Shown: one piece after another, positions 42,474-52,590 of the stretch
Layout: each line of letters begins with the position of its first letter
Numbering within the stretch: the first letter of the stretch is position 1
Assembly (NCBI RefSeq): GCF_003967535.1
Contig: NZ_BIFR01000001.1
Span: 5,239,168 to 5,303,167 of the forward strand
DNA length: 64,000 nucleotides
Origin: Tengunoibacter tsumagoiensis
Lineage (GTDB): Bacteria > Chloroflexota > Ktedonobacteria > Ktedonobacterales > Ktedonobacteraceae
Direction: 5' to 3'
Notes under the pieces: model-generated
What the model was told of the DNA's origin: nothing
Databases searched by the model: none
What the model saw: the letters and a program-made list of their open reading frames with translations, nothing else
Translations under genes and position numbers: made by a program

Positions 42474-43712
42474 TTATGGAATAAAGGCACGCAGCCAGCG
42501 CCCCATCTTAGTCACAAGCGAAGAGGTCATTGACTCCTCTTCATATGCCTCTTCCTCAGTTAAAAATGAGGGGTGACTGAGCCCCCATAATAAAAGACCT
42601 ACTGCTGTAGCATACGCAGGACGGCTAATCGAATCGGCAAGGCCATGCAGGCCAAGCGGCGAACCGATACGCGCTGGCAGGTCCAGAATCAGTCCAGCTT
42701 GCTCAAGGATACCTGGAAGCTCGGCTGTGCCGCCAGTAACCACAACACCGGCAGGCAGAAGTCCATCATAGCCCGATTTACGAATCTCCTCATGGACCAT
42801 CGTAAAGAGCTCCTCTACCCGAGCCTGAATAATCTCCGCCAGGAGTTTTCGTGGCACAAGATCATCGCAATCAGGCATAAATTGCGACAGGTCGATCATA
42901 TCGTCATCGTCAATGGTCGAGGGATCGCAGTGCCCATAGGTGATTTTAAGCTCTTCAGCCACGCCTACCGGGAGGCGCAGACCAATAGCGATGTCGCTGG
43001 TAATGAGATTCCCTCCAATGGGAAGGACCGTCGTATACCAGATGGCTCCATCCACAAAGACTGCAACATCCGTTGTCCCACCACCAATATCTACCAGCGC
43101 CACCCCCAGATCAGTCTCACCATCTTCCAGCACAGCCTCGCCCGAGGCCAGAGGCTCAACCACGAGATCTTCAATCTCCACGTTCGCTTTATTCACACAC
43201 TTGATGAGATTATGGACCGACGAGACTGAACCAGTGATGATATGGGCTTCAACCTCAAAGCGAAAACCAGACATACCAATAGGGTTTTTAATCCCCTCCT
43301 GACCATCCACCACATAGCCACGCGGGATAGCATGGATCACTTCACGATTCGCGGGAAGGGCAATTGCCTGCGCAACCTCCATAGCGCGGCTAATATCATT
43401 TTGCACAATATCGCGGTGATTAGGCGAGATGGCGACAAAACCCTTACTATTCTCCGAGCTAATATGGCTACCGGCAATCCCTACACATGCCGAAACAATT
43501 TTTTTACCGGAAAGCCGTTCCGCACGATCAAGAGCCGCTCCAATCGAAGTTACGGTCTCTTCGATATTGACTACCACCCCGCGGCGCAGACCCTGTGAAG
43601 GACAGGTGCCCACACCAACAATGTTCAGCTTCCCGTCTCGATCTAGCTCGCCGACCAGGACACAGACTTTTGTTGTTCCAACGTCTATCCCGACGATCAC
43701 CCGCTCTTGCAC
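42474..43712 (-). CDS. ftsA: cell division actin-like protein FtsA
   Basis: 412 aa. Actin-fold motifs: VGIDVGTTKVCVLVGE (~7-22), the FtsA-specific 1C subdomain with GIAGSHISSENSKGFV and REVIHAIPRGYVVDGQEGIKNPIGMSG, phosphate-2 LGVALVDIGGGTTDVAVF, and the adenosine motif PAGVVVTGGTAELPG. A C-terminal amphipathic helix (SLVTKMGRWLRAFIP) is the expected membrane anchor. Tethers FtsZ filaments to the membrane. GTG start with GGAGC 9 nt upstream. Confidence 0.95.
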   Translation of the reverse strand: MQERVIVGIDVGTTKVCVLVGELDRDGKLNIVGVGTCPSQGLRRGVVVNIEETVTSIGAALDRAERLSGKKIVSACVGIAGSHISSENSKGFVAISPNHRDIVQNDISRAMEVAQAIALPANREVIHAIPRGYVVDGQEGIKNPIGMSGFRFEVEAHIITGSVSSVHNLIKCVNKANVEIEDLVVEPLASGEAVLEDGETDLGVALVDIGGGTTDVAVFVDGAIWYTTVLPIGGNLITSDIAIGLRLPVGVAEELKITYGHCDPSTIDDDDMIDLSQFMPDCDDLVPRKLLAEIIQARVEELFTMVHEEIRKSGYDGLLPAGVVVTGGTAELPGILEQAGLILDLPARIGSPLGLHGLADSISRPAYATAVGLLLWGLSHPSFLTEEEAYEEESMTSSLVTKMGRWLRAFIP

Positions 43713-43826
43713 GATATACGCTCCTATCGGGCGTTACACTTACCAGGTGCACTCCACTGACCAGAGGACTGACTAGAGATACTAGAGCTGTCGTAGATGT
43801 GACCATTCCTGTGTATAGTTACGCTC

Positions 43827-44990
43827 TTATTGTTGTACAGTAAATATTGGACGGAAGCCATAACGTAGGTCAATCGTCGAAAGAGCCAGCTGTTGCTTTT
43901 GAGCCAGACCAAGGATCTCGCGTAATTCTACCAGGCGATTGTCCAACGAGTTTGCATCATACGCCCCTCCAAGCATGGCTTTCCAACCTGTGGGACTTTC
44001 AACGATATATGATCCCCTACTACCTATCCTCCCAGCAACCGGCCCAGCACCCTGAGCATCGGTACTAGCATACATTGTACCATCGAATTTTAGGGTAAAT
44101 GCATTGATATTTACTACCTGCGGCATTCGCTTGCTGATCTCCATTGCAAATGATATCGATCGTTGATCTAAATACACTCCCACCTGCACCTTCTGGCCCT
44201 CTAATGGGGTCTGCACAACAATGGGCAGAGAGGTACCAGCGCTCTGAACTGCTGCAATCACCATTCCCTGCCGATCAATACTGTATGTCCCCTGTGGGGT
44301 CTGCCAGAGCAAGACTGGACTCCGCTCCGTTACACTGACCGTTAATTGATTCGGCCACTGCTTGCTGACAGTCACAGAAGCTATCAGCGGAGAGGATGCG
44401 ATCTGCTTCCGCATGGGAGCCACGTCATACAGAAAGATATTTTGTCCGTGGATACTGGCTTGCTGACCTATCTGTTGTATAGTACGGATGAGCGCTTCAT
44501 TTTGGGTACCTTCAATGCGAATTGGCCCAATCTGGAAGGCTGCACTGGTCAAAGGGATCAGGGCGATAAGCACGACAACAATTACCAGTGCCAGAATGCT
44601 CAAAATACGCCAGAGCAGCCCACGCCGACGTTGATGTCCCCCTCGCTCGGGCACCGGTGTCTGGTAATAAGGGAGACGCCTCCGCAATGGACTGATCCGC
44701 CCGCTAGAGGCTGGTACGCCTGTCTTCGCAAATGTGCGATGTACCAGTTTCACCGGTGGCTTCCTGGAAGATGCGCGGACCTGGCGCTGCTTCTCCTGGC
44801 GCTGGGCAAAGGTCTGCCATGCAGTCGAAGGATCTTCTGCTGGAACTTTGACAACACGTGGCAGGGAGCGAGGAGGCTGCAAAGCCTGACTGACTCTCCG
44901 TCTCTGCTCGCGTGGTGCACTCTCCTCTTCCGAGCCTCTCCGAACGGAATACAAAGCTACCTGTTCTGGTACTTTTCTCTTTCCTGTCAT
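43827..44990 (-). CDS. ftsQ: cell division protein FtsQ/DivIB
   Basis: About 387 aa from the ATG at 44990 (GGAAGG 10 nt upstream, overlapping the murB stop as ATGA; a GTG at 45008 is less likely). A long basic cytoplasmic N-terminus (~1-125, many Arg/Lys/Gln), one transmembrane segment (~126-148, ILSILALVIVVVLIALIPL), then the POTRA domain (FQIGPIRIEGTQNEALIRTIQQIG) and FtsQ domain (PLIASVTVSKQWPNQLTVSVTERSPVLLW). Scaffold of the divisome outside the membrane. Confidence 0.9.
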   Translation of the reverse strand: MTGKRKVPEQVALYSVRRGSEEESAPREQRRRVSQALQPPRSLPRVVKVPAEDPSTAWQTFAQRQEKQRQVRASSRKPPVKLVHRTFAKTGVPASSGRISPLRRRLPYYQTPVPERGGHQRRRGLLWRILSILALVIVVVLIALIPLTSAAFQIGPIRIEGTQNEALIRTIQQIGQQASIHGQNIFLYDVAPMRKQIASSPLIASVTVSKQWPNQLTVSVTERSPVLLWQTPQGTYSIDRQGMVIAAVQSAGTSLPIVVQTPLEGQKVQVGVYLDQRSISFAMEISKRMPQVVNINAFTLKFDGTMYASTDAQGAGPVAGRIGSRGSYIVESPTGWKAMLGGAYDANSLDNRLVELREILGLAQKQQLALSTIDLRYGFRPIFTVQQ

Positions 44991-46012
44991 GTTTTTAAAA
45001 CCTTCCACTCCCCGCGCAGCTCGACTTCCAGTTCTAGATCGATATCAAAGCGTTCGTAGACTTTCAGATGTGCTTCCTTAATCAAGGCTGCCACATCAGC
45101 TGCACTAGCACCACCTACATTGACAATAAAGTTCGCATGCTTCTCGGAGATCTGTGCACCTCCAATGACCATGCCTTTCATACCAACCGCTTCAATCAAC
45201 CGCCCTGAATAATCCCCTGGAGGATTTTTAAAGACCGAGCCCGCACTCTGCTGAGGTGGCTGGGTTCGTTTGCGATACTGCTTATGCTCATCAATGGCTT
45301 TGCGCAGTTCTGCTGGCTCTGCACGATGCAGATGAACCCCTAATTGCATAACGATCTCAGCCGGCTCAATAAGCTGGCGAGCTGCGGCAATGGGGTCGCC
45401 CTGCTCATCAAACTGGACCCGGCGCTGGGCCCGAAAACGACTATGACGATAGGCTAAATCTAGTTCAGCATGCTGATAACGCACGACACTTGGTGCCACA
45501 GGTCGCTCCTGACACGCTCGTGCATCTACGATATCGACCCAGGCCAGCACTTCGCCCAGGTCATGCCCATGCACTCCTGCGTTACTGATCACACCACCAC
45601 CCAGTGTGCCCGGAATGCCCGGTCCAAACTCCAGACCTCCCCAGCCCCGGGGGACCAGGTCGCTCAAGATCTTCGGCCAGCTGATCCCTGCGCCCGTGAC
45701 CAGAAGCGCGGTCCCATCTCCATTATCTTCAATCTGATACTGATTGAGAGCAACCCGCGCAACGACTCCTCGTACGCCCGCATCTGCATACAGCACATTG
45801 GTTCCGTTCCCTGTGATCATCAGGGGCCAGCGCTGTTGAGAACAGATAGTAACCAGGCTCAGGAGGCTCTCCTGTGAGTCGAGTGAGACCCATATATCTG
45901 CCGGACCCCCCACACCAAAGGTACAGTGGCGCCCCAAAAGCTCATTACGACGGACCCGCTCTCCAAACTGAAGGCGTAATTCAGCATATGCAGTCTCAAC
46001 ATCGAAAGTCAT
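44987..46012 (-). CDS. murB: UDP-N-acetylenolpyruvoylglucosamine reductase MurB
   Basis: 341 aa, FAD-dependent enzyme making UDP-MurNAc. FAD-binding GRHCTFGVGGPADIWVSL (~28-45), MITGNGTNVLYADAGVRGVV, and catalytic GSVFKNPPGDYSGRLIEAVGMKG, where the Ser and the later Glu belong to the active site. Lacks the extra loop of E. coli type I MurB, so it is the type II form found in many Gram-positives and Chloroflexota. 9 nt after murC; overlaps ftsQ by 4 nt. Confidence 0.95.
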   Translation of the reverse strand: MTFDVETAYAELRLQFGERVRRNELLGRHCTFGVGGPADIWVSLDSQESLLSLVTICSQQRWPLMITGNGTNVLYADAGVRGVVARVALNQYQIEDNGDGTALLVTGAGISWPKILSDLVPRGWGGLEFGPGIPGTLGGGVISNAGVHGHDLGEVLAWVDIVDARACQERPVAPSVVRYQHAELDLAYRHSRFRAQRRVQFDEQGDPIAAARQLIEPAEIVMQLGVHLHRAEPAELRKAIDEHKQYRKRTQPPQQSAGSVFKNPPGDYSGRLIEAVGMKGMVIGGAQISEKHANFIVNVGGASAADVAALIKEAHLKVYERFDIDLELEVELRGEWKVLKT

Positions 46013-46021
46013 TGTTTTCCC

Positions 46022-47494
46022 CTACGCTTGTTTTGTATCGTGTAGTAATAGTTCAGTCACTGTATAAATATCGCCAGCCCCCATAATGACGGCCAGATCT
46101 CCCGAGCGCAAGTTCTGCCTCAACAAACGAGTTGTCTCTTCAACGCTACCGCTATGCAAAATTTGCGCATCCCCTTGGGTAAAATGTGGACGCTGAGCCA
46201 GCGCCTGGACAAGATCACGCGCATGAATCAGGCCTGTGTCCCGCTCACGCGCCGGAAAGATGTCGGCGATGAAGACGAGATCTGCTTCGTCAAAGGCTTC
46301 TAAAAATTGGTTCAAGAAGGTTTTGGTCCGGCTATACATATGGGGTTGATAGACGGCAATCAGACGCTGACCAGGATAGCGGCGACGCGTTGCATTCAGG
46401 GTGGCGGCAATGGCGGTGGGATGGTGAGCATAGTCATCCACAAGCATCACATCCAGTACTTTCCCATCAATCTGTAAGGGGCCCTGCTGGCGAATCTCAA
46501 AACGCCTTCTGGTTCCCCCAAAACTTTCTAATGCCTGCACTATCGTCTCTGCCGCAATGCCAATACAGTGCGCTGCCGTTAAGGCCGCCAGGGCGTTCTC
46601 GATATTGTAGGCACCAGGTACCTGAAGCTGAATGGTCAATTCCTCCGGAAAATTTGCTCCCGTCTGACTTTTCACCCGGAAGCTTGTCTCTCCATCCAGT
46701 CTGATGTCTGTAGCCTCAAAGGTGGCTGGCTCTCCAAATACTGAGTGGCCCTCCAACGCATAGGTGAGAATCCGGCCCGGCCAATCGTGCAAACGCGCCT
46801 GTAGATCGAGACAGCCCGCACTCCCTGCGTTCAGGATGAGGGTGGGAGGCAGAGGCCAATCGCTTGTGAAATCCATTCCGCGAATAAAATGCTCAAAGGC
46901 TGCGAGGAATGCCTCATAGTCAGCAAAAAATTCTGGATGCTCAAATTCTATCGAGGTTACAACGATCAGTCGTGGATGATAATGCCAGAAATTGTGATTG
47001 AACTCGTCGGCCTCATTGACAAAATAAGGGCTCTCCCCCAGGCGATAGTTGGCCCCAAAGCGCGGGACAACTGCTCCGATAACGCAGGTAGGATCTAACT
47101 GCGCATCAACCAGCATCAACGAGAGCATTGAGGTCGTTGTCCCTTTCCCATGCACCCCGCTGACTGACAGGACGCATTTATCGCGCATCAATGTGCCCAG
47201 AAGCTCTTGCCAGGTCAACACCTGTATGCCACGCTCACGCGCTGCCAGCACCTCTGGATTGTGTGGATCAAGCGCAGGGACGGCGGGACTGATGATCAGG
47301 CTATCAACACCCTCTAGATGCTCACTACTATGACCGATCTGAATCGCAATCCCTGCCTGCCGCAAAGCTTTAACGGTTGCTGACTCCCGCTGATCACAGC
47401 CAGTCACGTGGTTTCCACCAACTAACGCCATCTGAGCTACTGCCGATATTCCTTGACCGCCAATACCCATAAAATGCAAATGTGGTTGCTTCAA
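46022..47494 (-). CDS. murC: UDP-N-acetylmuramate-L-alanine ligase MurC
   Basis: 490 aa. TTG start (GAGGGGGG upstream, overlapping murG stop as TTGA). N-terminal Rossmann motif FMGIGGQGISAVAQMAL, ATP loop SVSGVHGKGTTTSMLSLML, central NEADEFNHNFWHYHPRLIVVTSIEFEHPEFF, C-terminal DDYAHHPTAIAATLNATRRRYPGQRLIAVYQPHMYSRT. Adds L-alanine to UDP-MurNAc. NEADE replaces the common xESDE. murD, E and F are not in this cluster. Confidence 0.95.
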   Translation of the reverse strand: MKQPHLHFMGIGGQGISAVAQMALVGGNHVTGCDQRESATVKALRQAGIAIQIGHSSEHLEGVDSLIISPAVPALDPHNPEVLAARERGIQVLTWQELLGTLMRDKCVLSVSGVHGKGTTTSMLSLMLVDAQLDPTCVIGAVVPRFGANYRLGESPYFVNEADEFNHNFWHYHPRLIVVTSIEFEHPEFFADYEAFLAAFEHFIRGMDFTSDWPLPPTLILNAGSAGCLDLQARLHDWPGRILTYALEGHSVFGEPATFEATDIRLDGETSFRVKSQTGANFPEELTIQLQVPGAYNIENALAALTAAHCIGIAAETIVQALESFGGTRRRFEIRQQGPLQIDGKVLDVMLVDDYAHHPTAIAATLNATRRRYPGQRLIAVYQPHMYSRTKTFLNQFLEAFDEADLVFIADIFPARERDTGLIHARDLVQALAQRPHFTQGDAQILHSGSVEETTRLLRQNLRSGDLAVIMGAGDIYTVTELLLHDTKQA

Positions 47495-48654
47495 TTCTTT
47501 CCCCCCTCACTAACTCCAGGTACCAGACCTGCGCCCAATTTCGCTGTACGTATAACGGCCTCGGCAATCTGACGCGTCGCTTCTGGCAACGCAAAGGTTC
47601 CTACCTTCTCAGACATCGTTAATAAGCTAGCAGGCGATGTTGTAATAGTTCTTACACGCTCTACTAATAGTTCAGGCTTCAATTCGTCATTAGGAATAAC
47701 AATGGCCGCCTGAGCACGCTCAAACATTGCAGCATTCGCCTCCTGTGGTGAACGCCCAATAGCTGGTGGCAGAGGAACAAGAATGCTCGGCTTATGCAGT
47801 ACAGCCAGTTCGCTCAGGGTTGCTGCTCCGGCGCGGCAGATGACCAGCTCAGCAGCTTGCAGAGCCAGGGGCATCTCATCGGACATGTAGGGCACCAGGC
47901 GATAGCGCTGGCTCAGTTCGGCGCTCAGGCCCACCATTGTCTCTTCTGCAAGATGACGGGTCTCTTCGTATAATTTTGTGCCGCTAATCTGTAAAACCTG
48001 ACAGAACGGTAAGAGCTCTGGGAGCGCGTGCGCTACAACCTGATTCAGATGCCGGGCCCCCTGGCTACCACCAGTGATCAGCAATAAAGGCAGATCAGGG
48101 GCAAAGCCAAGCGCTGTTCGAGCCTGAGCCACAGAGGTTCGCTGGATATCCAGAATCTCCTGGCGAATGGGATTCCCCAGCAGGGACGTTTTCTGTGCCG
48201 GAAAATAGTGAAGCGAGTCCGCAAACGCGACAGAGACACGGGTCGCCAATGGACCAATAAGTTTATTGGAAAGATTAGGCGGAACATCCTGCTGGTGCAT
48301 GACCAGCGGAACTCCATTGGCCGAGGCTGCCAATCCTGCTGGCACTGCTACATATCCTCCGCTGGTAAAAGCAACCTGAGGGCGAAATTGGCGCACAATC
48401 TGCAATGCCTGTGCCATTCCAACTGGGACACGAGCCAGCCCGGTCGCTGTTCGCCAGGAGACAAAACGCTGGAGCTTTCCCGCTTTGATGGCTTCAAAAC
48501 GGAAGCCAGCCGCCGGTACGAGCTGAGTCTCCAATCCATCATCACTTCCTAGATAGAGAATCTCAGCCTGATAGGTATCACGTAATTGAGTGGCTACGGC
48601 CAGGGCGGGATAGATATGCCCACCTGTTCCACCACCAGAGACAAGTATTTTCAT
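47491..48654 (-). CDS. murG: lipid II synthase (MurG glycosyltransferase)
   Basis: About 387 aa from the ATG at 48654 (AGGAA upstream; earlier in-frame codons lack an RBS). GT28 family: MKILVSGGGTGGHIYPALAVA at the N-terminus, FTSGGYVAVPAGLAA, LLITGGSQGARHLNQVV, and VICRAGAATLSELAVLHKPSILVPLP near the C-terminus for UDP-GlcNAc binding. Transfers GlcNAc to lipid I on the inner membrane face. Overlaps murC by 4 nt. Confidence 0.95.
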   Translation of the reverse strand: MKILVSGGGTGGHIYPALAVATQLRDTYQAEILYLGSDDGLETQLVPAAGFRFEAIKAGKLQRFVSWRTATGLARVPVGMAQALQIVRQFRPQVAFTSGGYVAVPAGLAASANGVPLVMHQQDVPPNLSNKLIGPLATRVSVAFADSLHYFPAQKTSLLGNPIRQEILDIQRTSVAQARTALGFAPDLPLLLITGGSQGARHLNQVVAHALPELLPFCQVLQISGTKLYEETRHLAEETMVGLSAELSQRYRLVPYMSDEMPLALQAAELVICRAGAATLSELAVLHKPSILVPLPPAIGRSPQEANAAMFERAQAAIVIPNDELKPELLVERVRTITTSPASLLTMSEKVGTFALPEATRQIAEAVIRTAKLGAGLVPGVSEGGKN

Positions 48655-48706
48655 GAGTGTTCCTGTCAGGGCCATCTTCAGTTCTGTATAAAGCTGTCGA
48701 TGAGCC

Positions 48707-50347
48707 TTATGACTTCTTTCTGAATGCTATCGTAATGGAGCGAGAGAGCGCAGGTGTCTCCGGCTCTTGTATATAACGTGAGATGTTAAGCAATACTCCT
48801 ACCGCAGCCAATGAGACTATCAGTGAAGAGCTGCCATAACTAATAAAAGGCAATGGAACCCCGGTATAGGGTATCAATGCCGTCGTTGCCCCGATGTTGA
48901 TGATTGCCTGCAATACCAACCAGGTGGTAATCCCCGTTGCTAACAGAGCGCCATAAATGTCCTGTGTACGACGAGCGAGGCGGAAGCCCCGAAAGGCCAA
49001 ACACAAGAACAACAGAATGACAAGTGTCCCACCAATAAAGCCCAACTCTTCGCCCAGAATGGCGAAAATAGAGTCGATATGCGGCAAAGGCAGATACCCT
49101 GTCTTCTGCCGACTCTCTCCCAATCCCAGTCCAAACCAGCCACCTGAGCCGAGAGCTAACAGCGATTGGTATAACTGAAGATTAAGGTTGGTCATATACT
49201 GTGGATTAAATGGATCGACAAATCCAATCCAACGCAGTAGGCGGTAGCCTCGAAAGGCCTGAGTCATAAAAATTAAGATGCCACAGCTCATCGCCAACAG
49301 AAATTGTAGGATATTGGCCCCTGCTGTGAAGAACATCGCCGTTGCCAGACCAGCAATGACGATGGCTGTCCCCATGTCATTCTCTAACAAGACCAGACCA
49401 AGAATCCCTCCGACAAGAATGACAAATGGTGCCAGACCATACAGAAAGGTCCCAACCTGGTTCCCCTTACGAGCAAGCCAATCAGCAATATAGAGCGCCA
49501 GAACTAACTTGATCAACTCGCTCGGCTGAAACGATAGGACTGAGCCAAATGAGAGCCAGCGTGAGGCTCCATAAGCGTTCGTCCCAAATTTCAGCACAAT
49601 AATTAATAAAGGGACAGAGATAGCCATCCCAACCAGAGAGAAACGACGCCACTGGCGATAGTCAATCCTCATGGTTACCAGCATGGCACACACCCCTAGC
49701 GCAGCTCCCAACAACTGCTTCTGAAAATAGTAGGAAGGATCTCCACAGCAACGCGCGGCAACAAACGTACTGGCACTATAGACCATCACCAGCCCGATAC
49801 AGAGCAGTGACAACACGACCACTAACAGCAGTGCATCGAACTTCCCTGCGATACGTGGAAGGCGCATCTCTAAGAGAGAAAGCAGCCTCTGCTCATCTGT
49901 ATTCAGGAGTGTTGCCCCAAACATACGTTTAGCTGGCTTTTTAGGGGCCTCACGTTTCGGCTCCCCTAATCGTCCAGAAGGGTGTTGTACTGGCGGCAAG
50001 TCCCCCAGAGATCCAACCCTGGAGGTTCTACTCCGCAGAGAAGGTACCTTTCCTGGCGTTAAAATGGGCACAGTGACTGCATCTGCACCTTCAGCCGCTT
50101 TAACCAGAGGCTGCAAAGGTTGAGAGCTCTTTGCCTCAGGTTTAGGCAGAGGCTGAGAGCTCCGTCCCCGCCTGGAAGAGCGTTCAGAGACGTTTTGTGG
50201 CACACTCTTAGGCAGGACGGACTGACGATGAGTTGAAGAGGTCAGAGCAGGCGAGCGTAAAACGGGCTGCGCAAGGTCTGCGGCATCGCCCCGCCGATCT
50301 GACCGCTGTCGGGCCAATTGTGCTTGTTTCAGCTTATCTCGTAGCAT
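48707..50347 (-). CDS. ftsW: FtsW-type lipid-linked peptidoglycan glycosyltransferase
   Basis: 546 aa. A ~170-residue basic, Ser/Pro/Gln-rich cytoplasmic extension precedes the SEDS domain of ten helices. Family motifs: VMVYSASTFVAARCCGDPSYYFQKQLLGA, LSFQPSELIKLVLALYIADWLARK (the conserved FQPSE-K), VLLENDMGTAIVIA, and the signature GATTALIPYTGVPLPFISYGSSSLIV. Polymerises lipid II with the class B PBP encoded just upstream. The long N-terminus is unusual for FtsW. The RBS for the ATG is weak, so the true start may be internal. Confidence 0.92.
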   Translation of the reverse strand: MLRDKLKQAQLARQRSDRRGDAADLAQPVLRSPALTSSTHRQSVLPKSVPQNVSERSSRRGRSSQPLPKPEAKSSQPLQPLVKAAEGADAVTVPILTPGKVPSLRSRTSRVGSLGDLPPVQHPSGRLGEPKREAPKKPAKRMFGATLLNTDEQRLLSLLEMRLPRIAGKFDALLLVVVLSLLCIGLVMVYSASTFVAARCCGDPSYYFQKQLLGAALGVCAMLVTMRIDYRQWRRFSLVGMAISVPLLIIVLKFGTNAYGASRWLSFGSVLSFQPSELIKLVLALYIADWLARKGNQVGTFLYGLAPFVILVGGILGLVLLENDMGTAIVIAGLATAMFFTAGANILQFLLAMSCGILIFMTQAFRGYRLLRWIGFVDPFNPQYMTNLNLQLYQSLLALGSGGWFGLGLGESRQKTGYLPLPHIDSIFAILGEELGFIGGTLVILLFLCLAFRGFRLARRTQDIYGALLATGITTWLVLQAIINIGATTALIPYTGVPLPFISYGSSSLIVSLAAVGVLLNISRYIQEPETPALSRSITIAFRKKS

Positions 50348-50400
50348 AGGCGCTATACAATCTTTTCCTTTGACTCATCCATCAGAAGAACGTGGAAGGC

Positions 50401-50670
50401 TTATGCCCCTTTGCCATCCTGGGCTGCCTGCTCTTGCATCATCTGTAACATCTTTTCAACTTCTTGATCGCTGATGCGCAGTTGAACCGATTGTAGATCT
50501 ACCACTTCAACGCCCTGGTCATGCGCTAAATTGCTCCATGGATCAGCCTCCAGAACCGGCAGATTCTCCTCACCTGAGGGGACCTGAGGAACGCGCCGAC
50601 CAAGTAGCTCCTGCCAGATCTCGCTCAGATTCTCATGCTCGTGCTGTGGATCGAATTTGCCATTTTGCAT
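50401..50670 (-). CDS. small acidic protein inside the division cluster
   Basis: 89 aa from the ATG at 50670 (GAGG 6 nt upstream). No membrane segment or signal. Acidic, with NLSEIWQELLGRR near the N-terminus, a Trp-containing middle and a C-terminal helix EVEKMLQMMQEQ. Lies between ftsI and ftsW with 50-53 nt gaps, in the place where murE-mraY-murD are found in many genomes. I do not recognise a family. Confidence 0.6.
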   Translation of the reverse strand: MQNGKFDPQHEHENLSEIWQELLGRRVPQVPSGEENLPVLEADPWSNLAHDQGVEVVDLQSVQLRISDQEVEKMLQMMQEQAAQDGKGA

Positions 50671-50720
50671 TTTACACCTCTTTTGAAAGCTAAAGAAAGC
50701 CAATCGCTGCTCTACCCCTT

Positions 50721-52493
50721 TTAGTGAAGAGGCAGATCAGGGGGAACTTCATCTATGGCCATCAGTTGTTGGGCAATAGTTTTCCAGAGCGGCCCGGCGG
50801 CTGTCCCGCCATAGATCTGATTCTGTGGACGATCCAGCTTAACGAGAATAACAAACCTCGGCTGTGAAGCAGGCAAAAAGCCTGCCATCGAGGCCTCGGT
50901 CTGGTCCTCAGCTAATCCCTGCGTCGTTGCAGTCCCCGTTTTCACAGCCACACTATAGCCCGGAATGGTTGCCTGTTGATTGGCATTGGCCGCACTTACA
51001 AGCATTCCTGTCAGTTGTTTCGCCGCCTCTGCACTGATCACACGCTGTTCAACGCGTGGCTGTATCGTCTGAACTTGCCCATTCTTAACGATCTGCGAGA
51101 CCAGGTATGGCTGCATCATGACCCCCCCATTCGCAATAGCTTGATAAGCCCGAGCGATCTGAAGTGGAGTCGCTGTAATACTTTGTCCAAAGGATTGTCG
51201 CACCATATCGCTCTTTGTCCAGCCCTGGGAGCTCGGGGTACGATAGCCTCCCCCTGTCTCTGGTGAAAGCAGCCCGGTCTTTGTCCCAAACCCAAACCGC
51301 TGGAGATAAGGATAGAAACGATCTGGCCCCAGGACATTGTAAGCGACATAGGCAGCGCCCACATTGGCAGAATGCTCTAACACCTGGGTCATACTCTCTG
51401 TACCATAGCCCTGACGCTCCCAATTTGTAACCGTGGGAGTACCATCCGGAAAATCCAGATAACCTGGATCTTGGATGGTCTGTTCAGGCGTAATGAGCTT
51501 CTGGTCAAGGGCTGCCGCCATAGTGATTGCCTTCATGGTTGAACCAGGCTCATAAGCACAATACAAAGCAGGATTGTAATAGACCTCTTGCTGACCAAGG
51601 CAACCTTTTTGATCCGCATAGTTCCCATAATCGTTTGGATCAAACGCAGGATAGCCAGCCATAGCAACAATTGCCCCTGTCTGTGCGTTGAGCACTAAGG
51701 CAGTGCCGCTCTGGGCCCCCATCTGCTGGACCGTCTCAGCTAACGAACTCTGCACAATCTGCTGCACATCACTCTTCACTGTGACCGTGAGGTCGGCACC
51801 ACTAATGGCGCTCGATCCAGACGACGTTCCAACCGTCAATGGATTTCCCATCAGGTCTGTCTCTGCTGTAAAGTTGCCAGGCTTACCAGCTAGAAGCTGA
51901 TCATATTTTGCCTCCAGACCATAGATACCCCTCGTCTGGCCCGCTGACTCCTGAACATACCCCAACATCTGAGCCGCCAGATCATTGTTTGGATAGACAC
52001 GCCATGGTCTTGGCTCTAAAAAGGTATCAGGTAAGCGCATTTTCCGCAACTTTTCGCTCTGCTCTGGCTCAATTGGCCCAGCAATACGTACCGTTGGGCG
52101 GCCTGACCCAAAAGCTTGCAGGAGACTCTCTTCAGAAAGCGCAGGGAGAACCCCATGCAAAGCAGCAACCTGAACCTGGAGATCGGCCTGATAGTTATCG
52201 GGATGATCAGAAGTAAACTGGATCGGCTCAATGTACACATCATCACGTACGACATTGGTAGCGAGTAAACGGCCATCAACATCATAGATATGACCGCGAG
52301 GAGCGGGAATGATCTGATTCTGGACATGTTCTGCATTGGCCTGAGCAGCAAGGCGATACCCGCTGTAGGATTCCAAAATCTGCCAATAAAAGAGACGGGC
52401 AAGAAGAGCAAAAACGACAGCACAGACCAGCAGAAAAATAATCATCTGCCGCTGGCGAGCGCGACGGAGCTCTGTACTCATCCGCATCTCCAT
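50721..52493 (-). CDS. ftsI: division-specific class B penicillin-binding protein (FtsI/PBP2-like)
   Basis: 590 aa. One N-terminal transmembrane segment (~15-37), a dimerisation/pedestal domain beginning at ~55 (IIPAPRGHIYDVDGRLLATNV), and a transpeptidase domain with SXXK in YEPGSTMKAITMAA (Ser near residue 320), SXN in LEHSANVGAAYV, and KTG in VAVKTGTATT. No PASTA domains. Crosslinks septal peptidoglycan with FtsW. GGAG lies 9 nt before the ATG. Confidence 0.93.
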   Translation of the reverse strand: MEMRMSTELRRARQRQMIIFLLVCAVVFALLARLFYWQILESYSGYRLAAQANAEHVQNQIIPAPRGHIYDVDGRLLATNVVRDDVYIEPIQFTSDHPDNYQADLQVQVAALHGVLPALSEESLLQAFGSGRPTVRIAGPIEPEQSEKLRKMRLPDTFLEPRPWRVYPNNDLAAQMLGYVQESAGQTRGIYGLEAKYDQLLAGKPGNFTAETDLMGNPLTVGTSSGSSAISGADLTVTVKSDVQQIVQSSLAETVQQMGAQSGTALVLNAQTGAIVAMAGYPAFDPNDYGNYADQKGCLGQQEVYYNPALYCAYEPGSTMKAITMAAALDQKLITPEQTIQDPGYLDFPDGTPTVTNWERQGYGTESMTQVLEHSANVGAAYVAYNVLGPDRFYPYLQRFGFGTKTGLLSPETGGGYRTPSSQGWTKSDMVRQSFGQSITATPLQIARAYQAIANGGVMMQPYLVSQIVKNGQVQTIQPRVEQRVISAEAAKQLTGMLVSAANANQQATIPGYSVAVKTGTATTQGLAEDQTEASMAGFLPASQPRFVILVKLDRPQNQIYGGTAAGPLWKTIAQQLMAIDEVPPDLPLH

Positions 52494-52590
52494 TTGTTGA
52501 TACTCCTGCCTTCAGGCGGAGGAAAGATACTCCTATGGCTGATAGAACCTGTCGATTCTACTCACTTCAGCTTACACCCTGGTAGCCTCA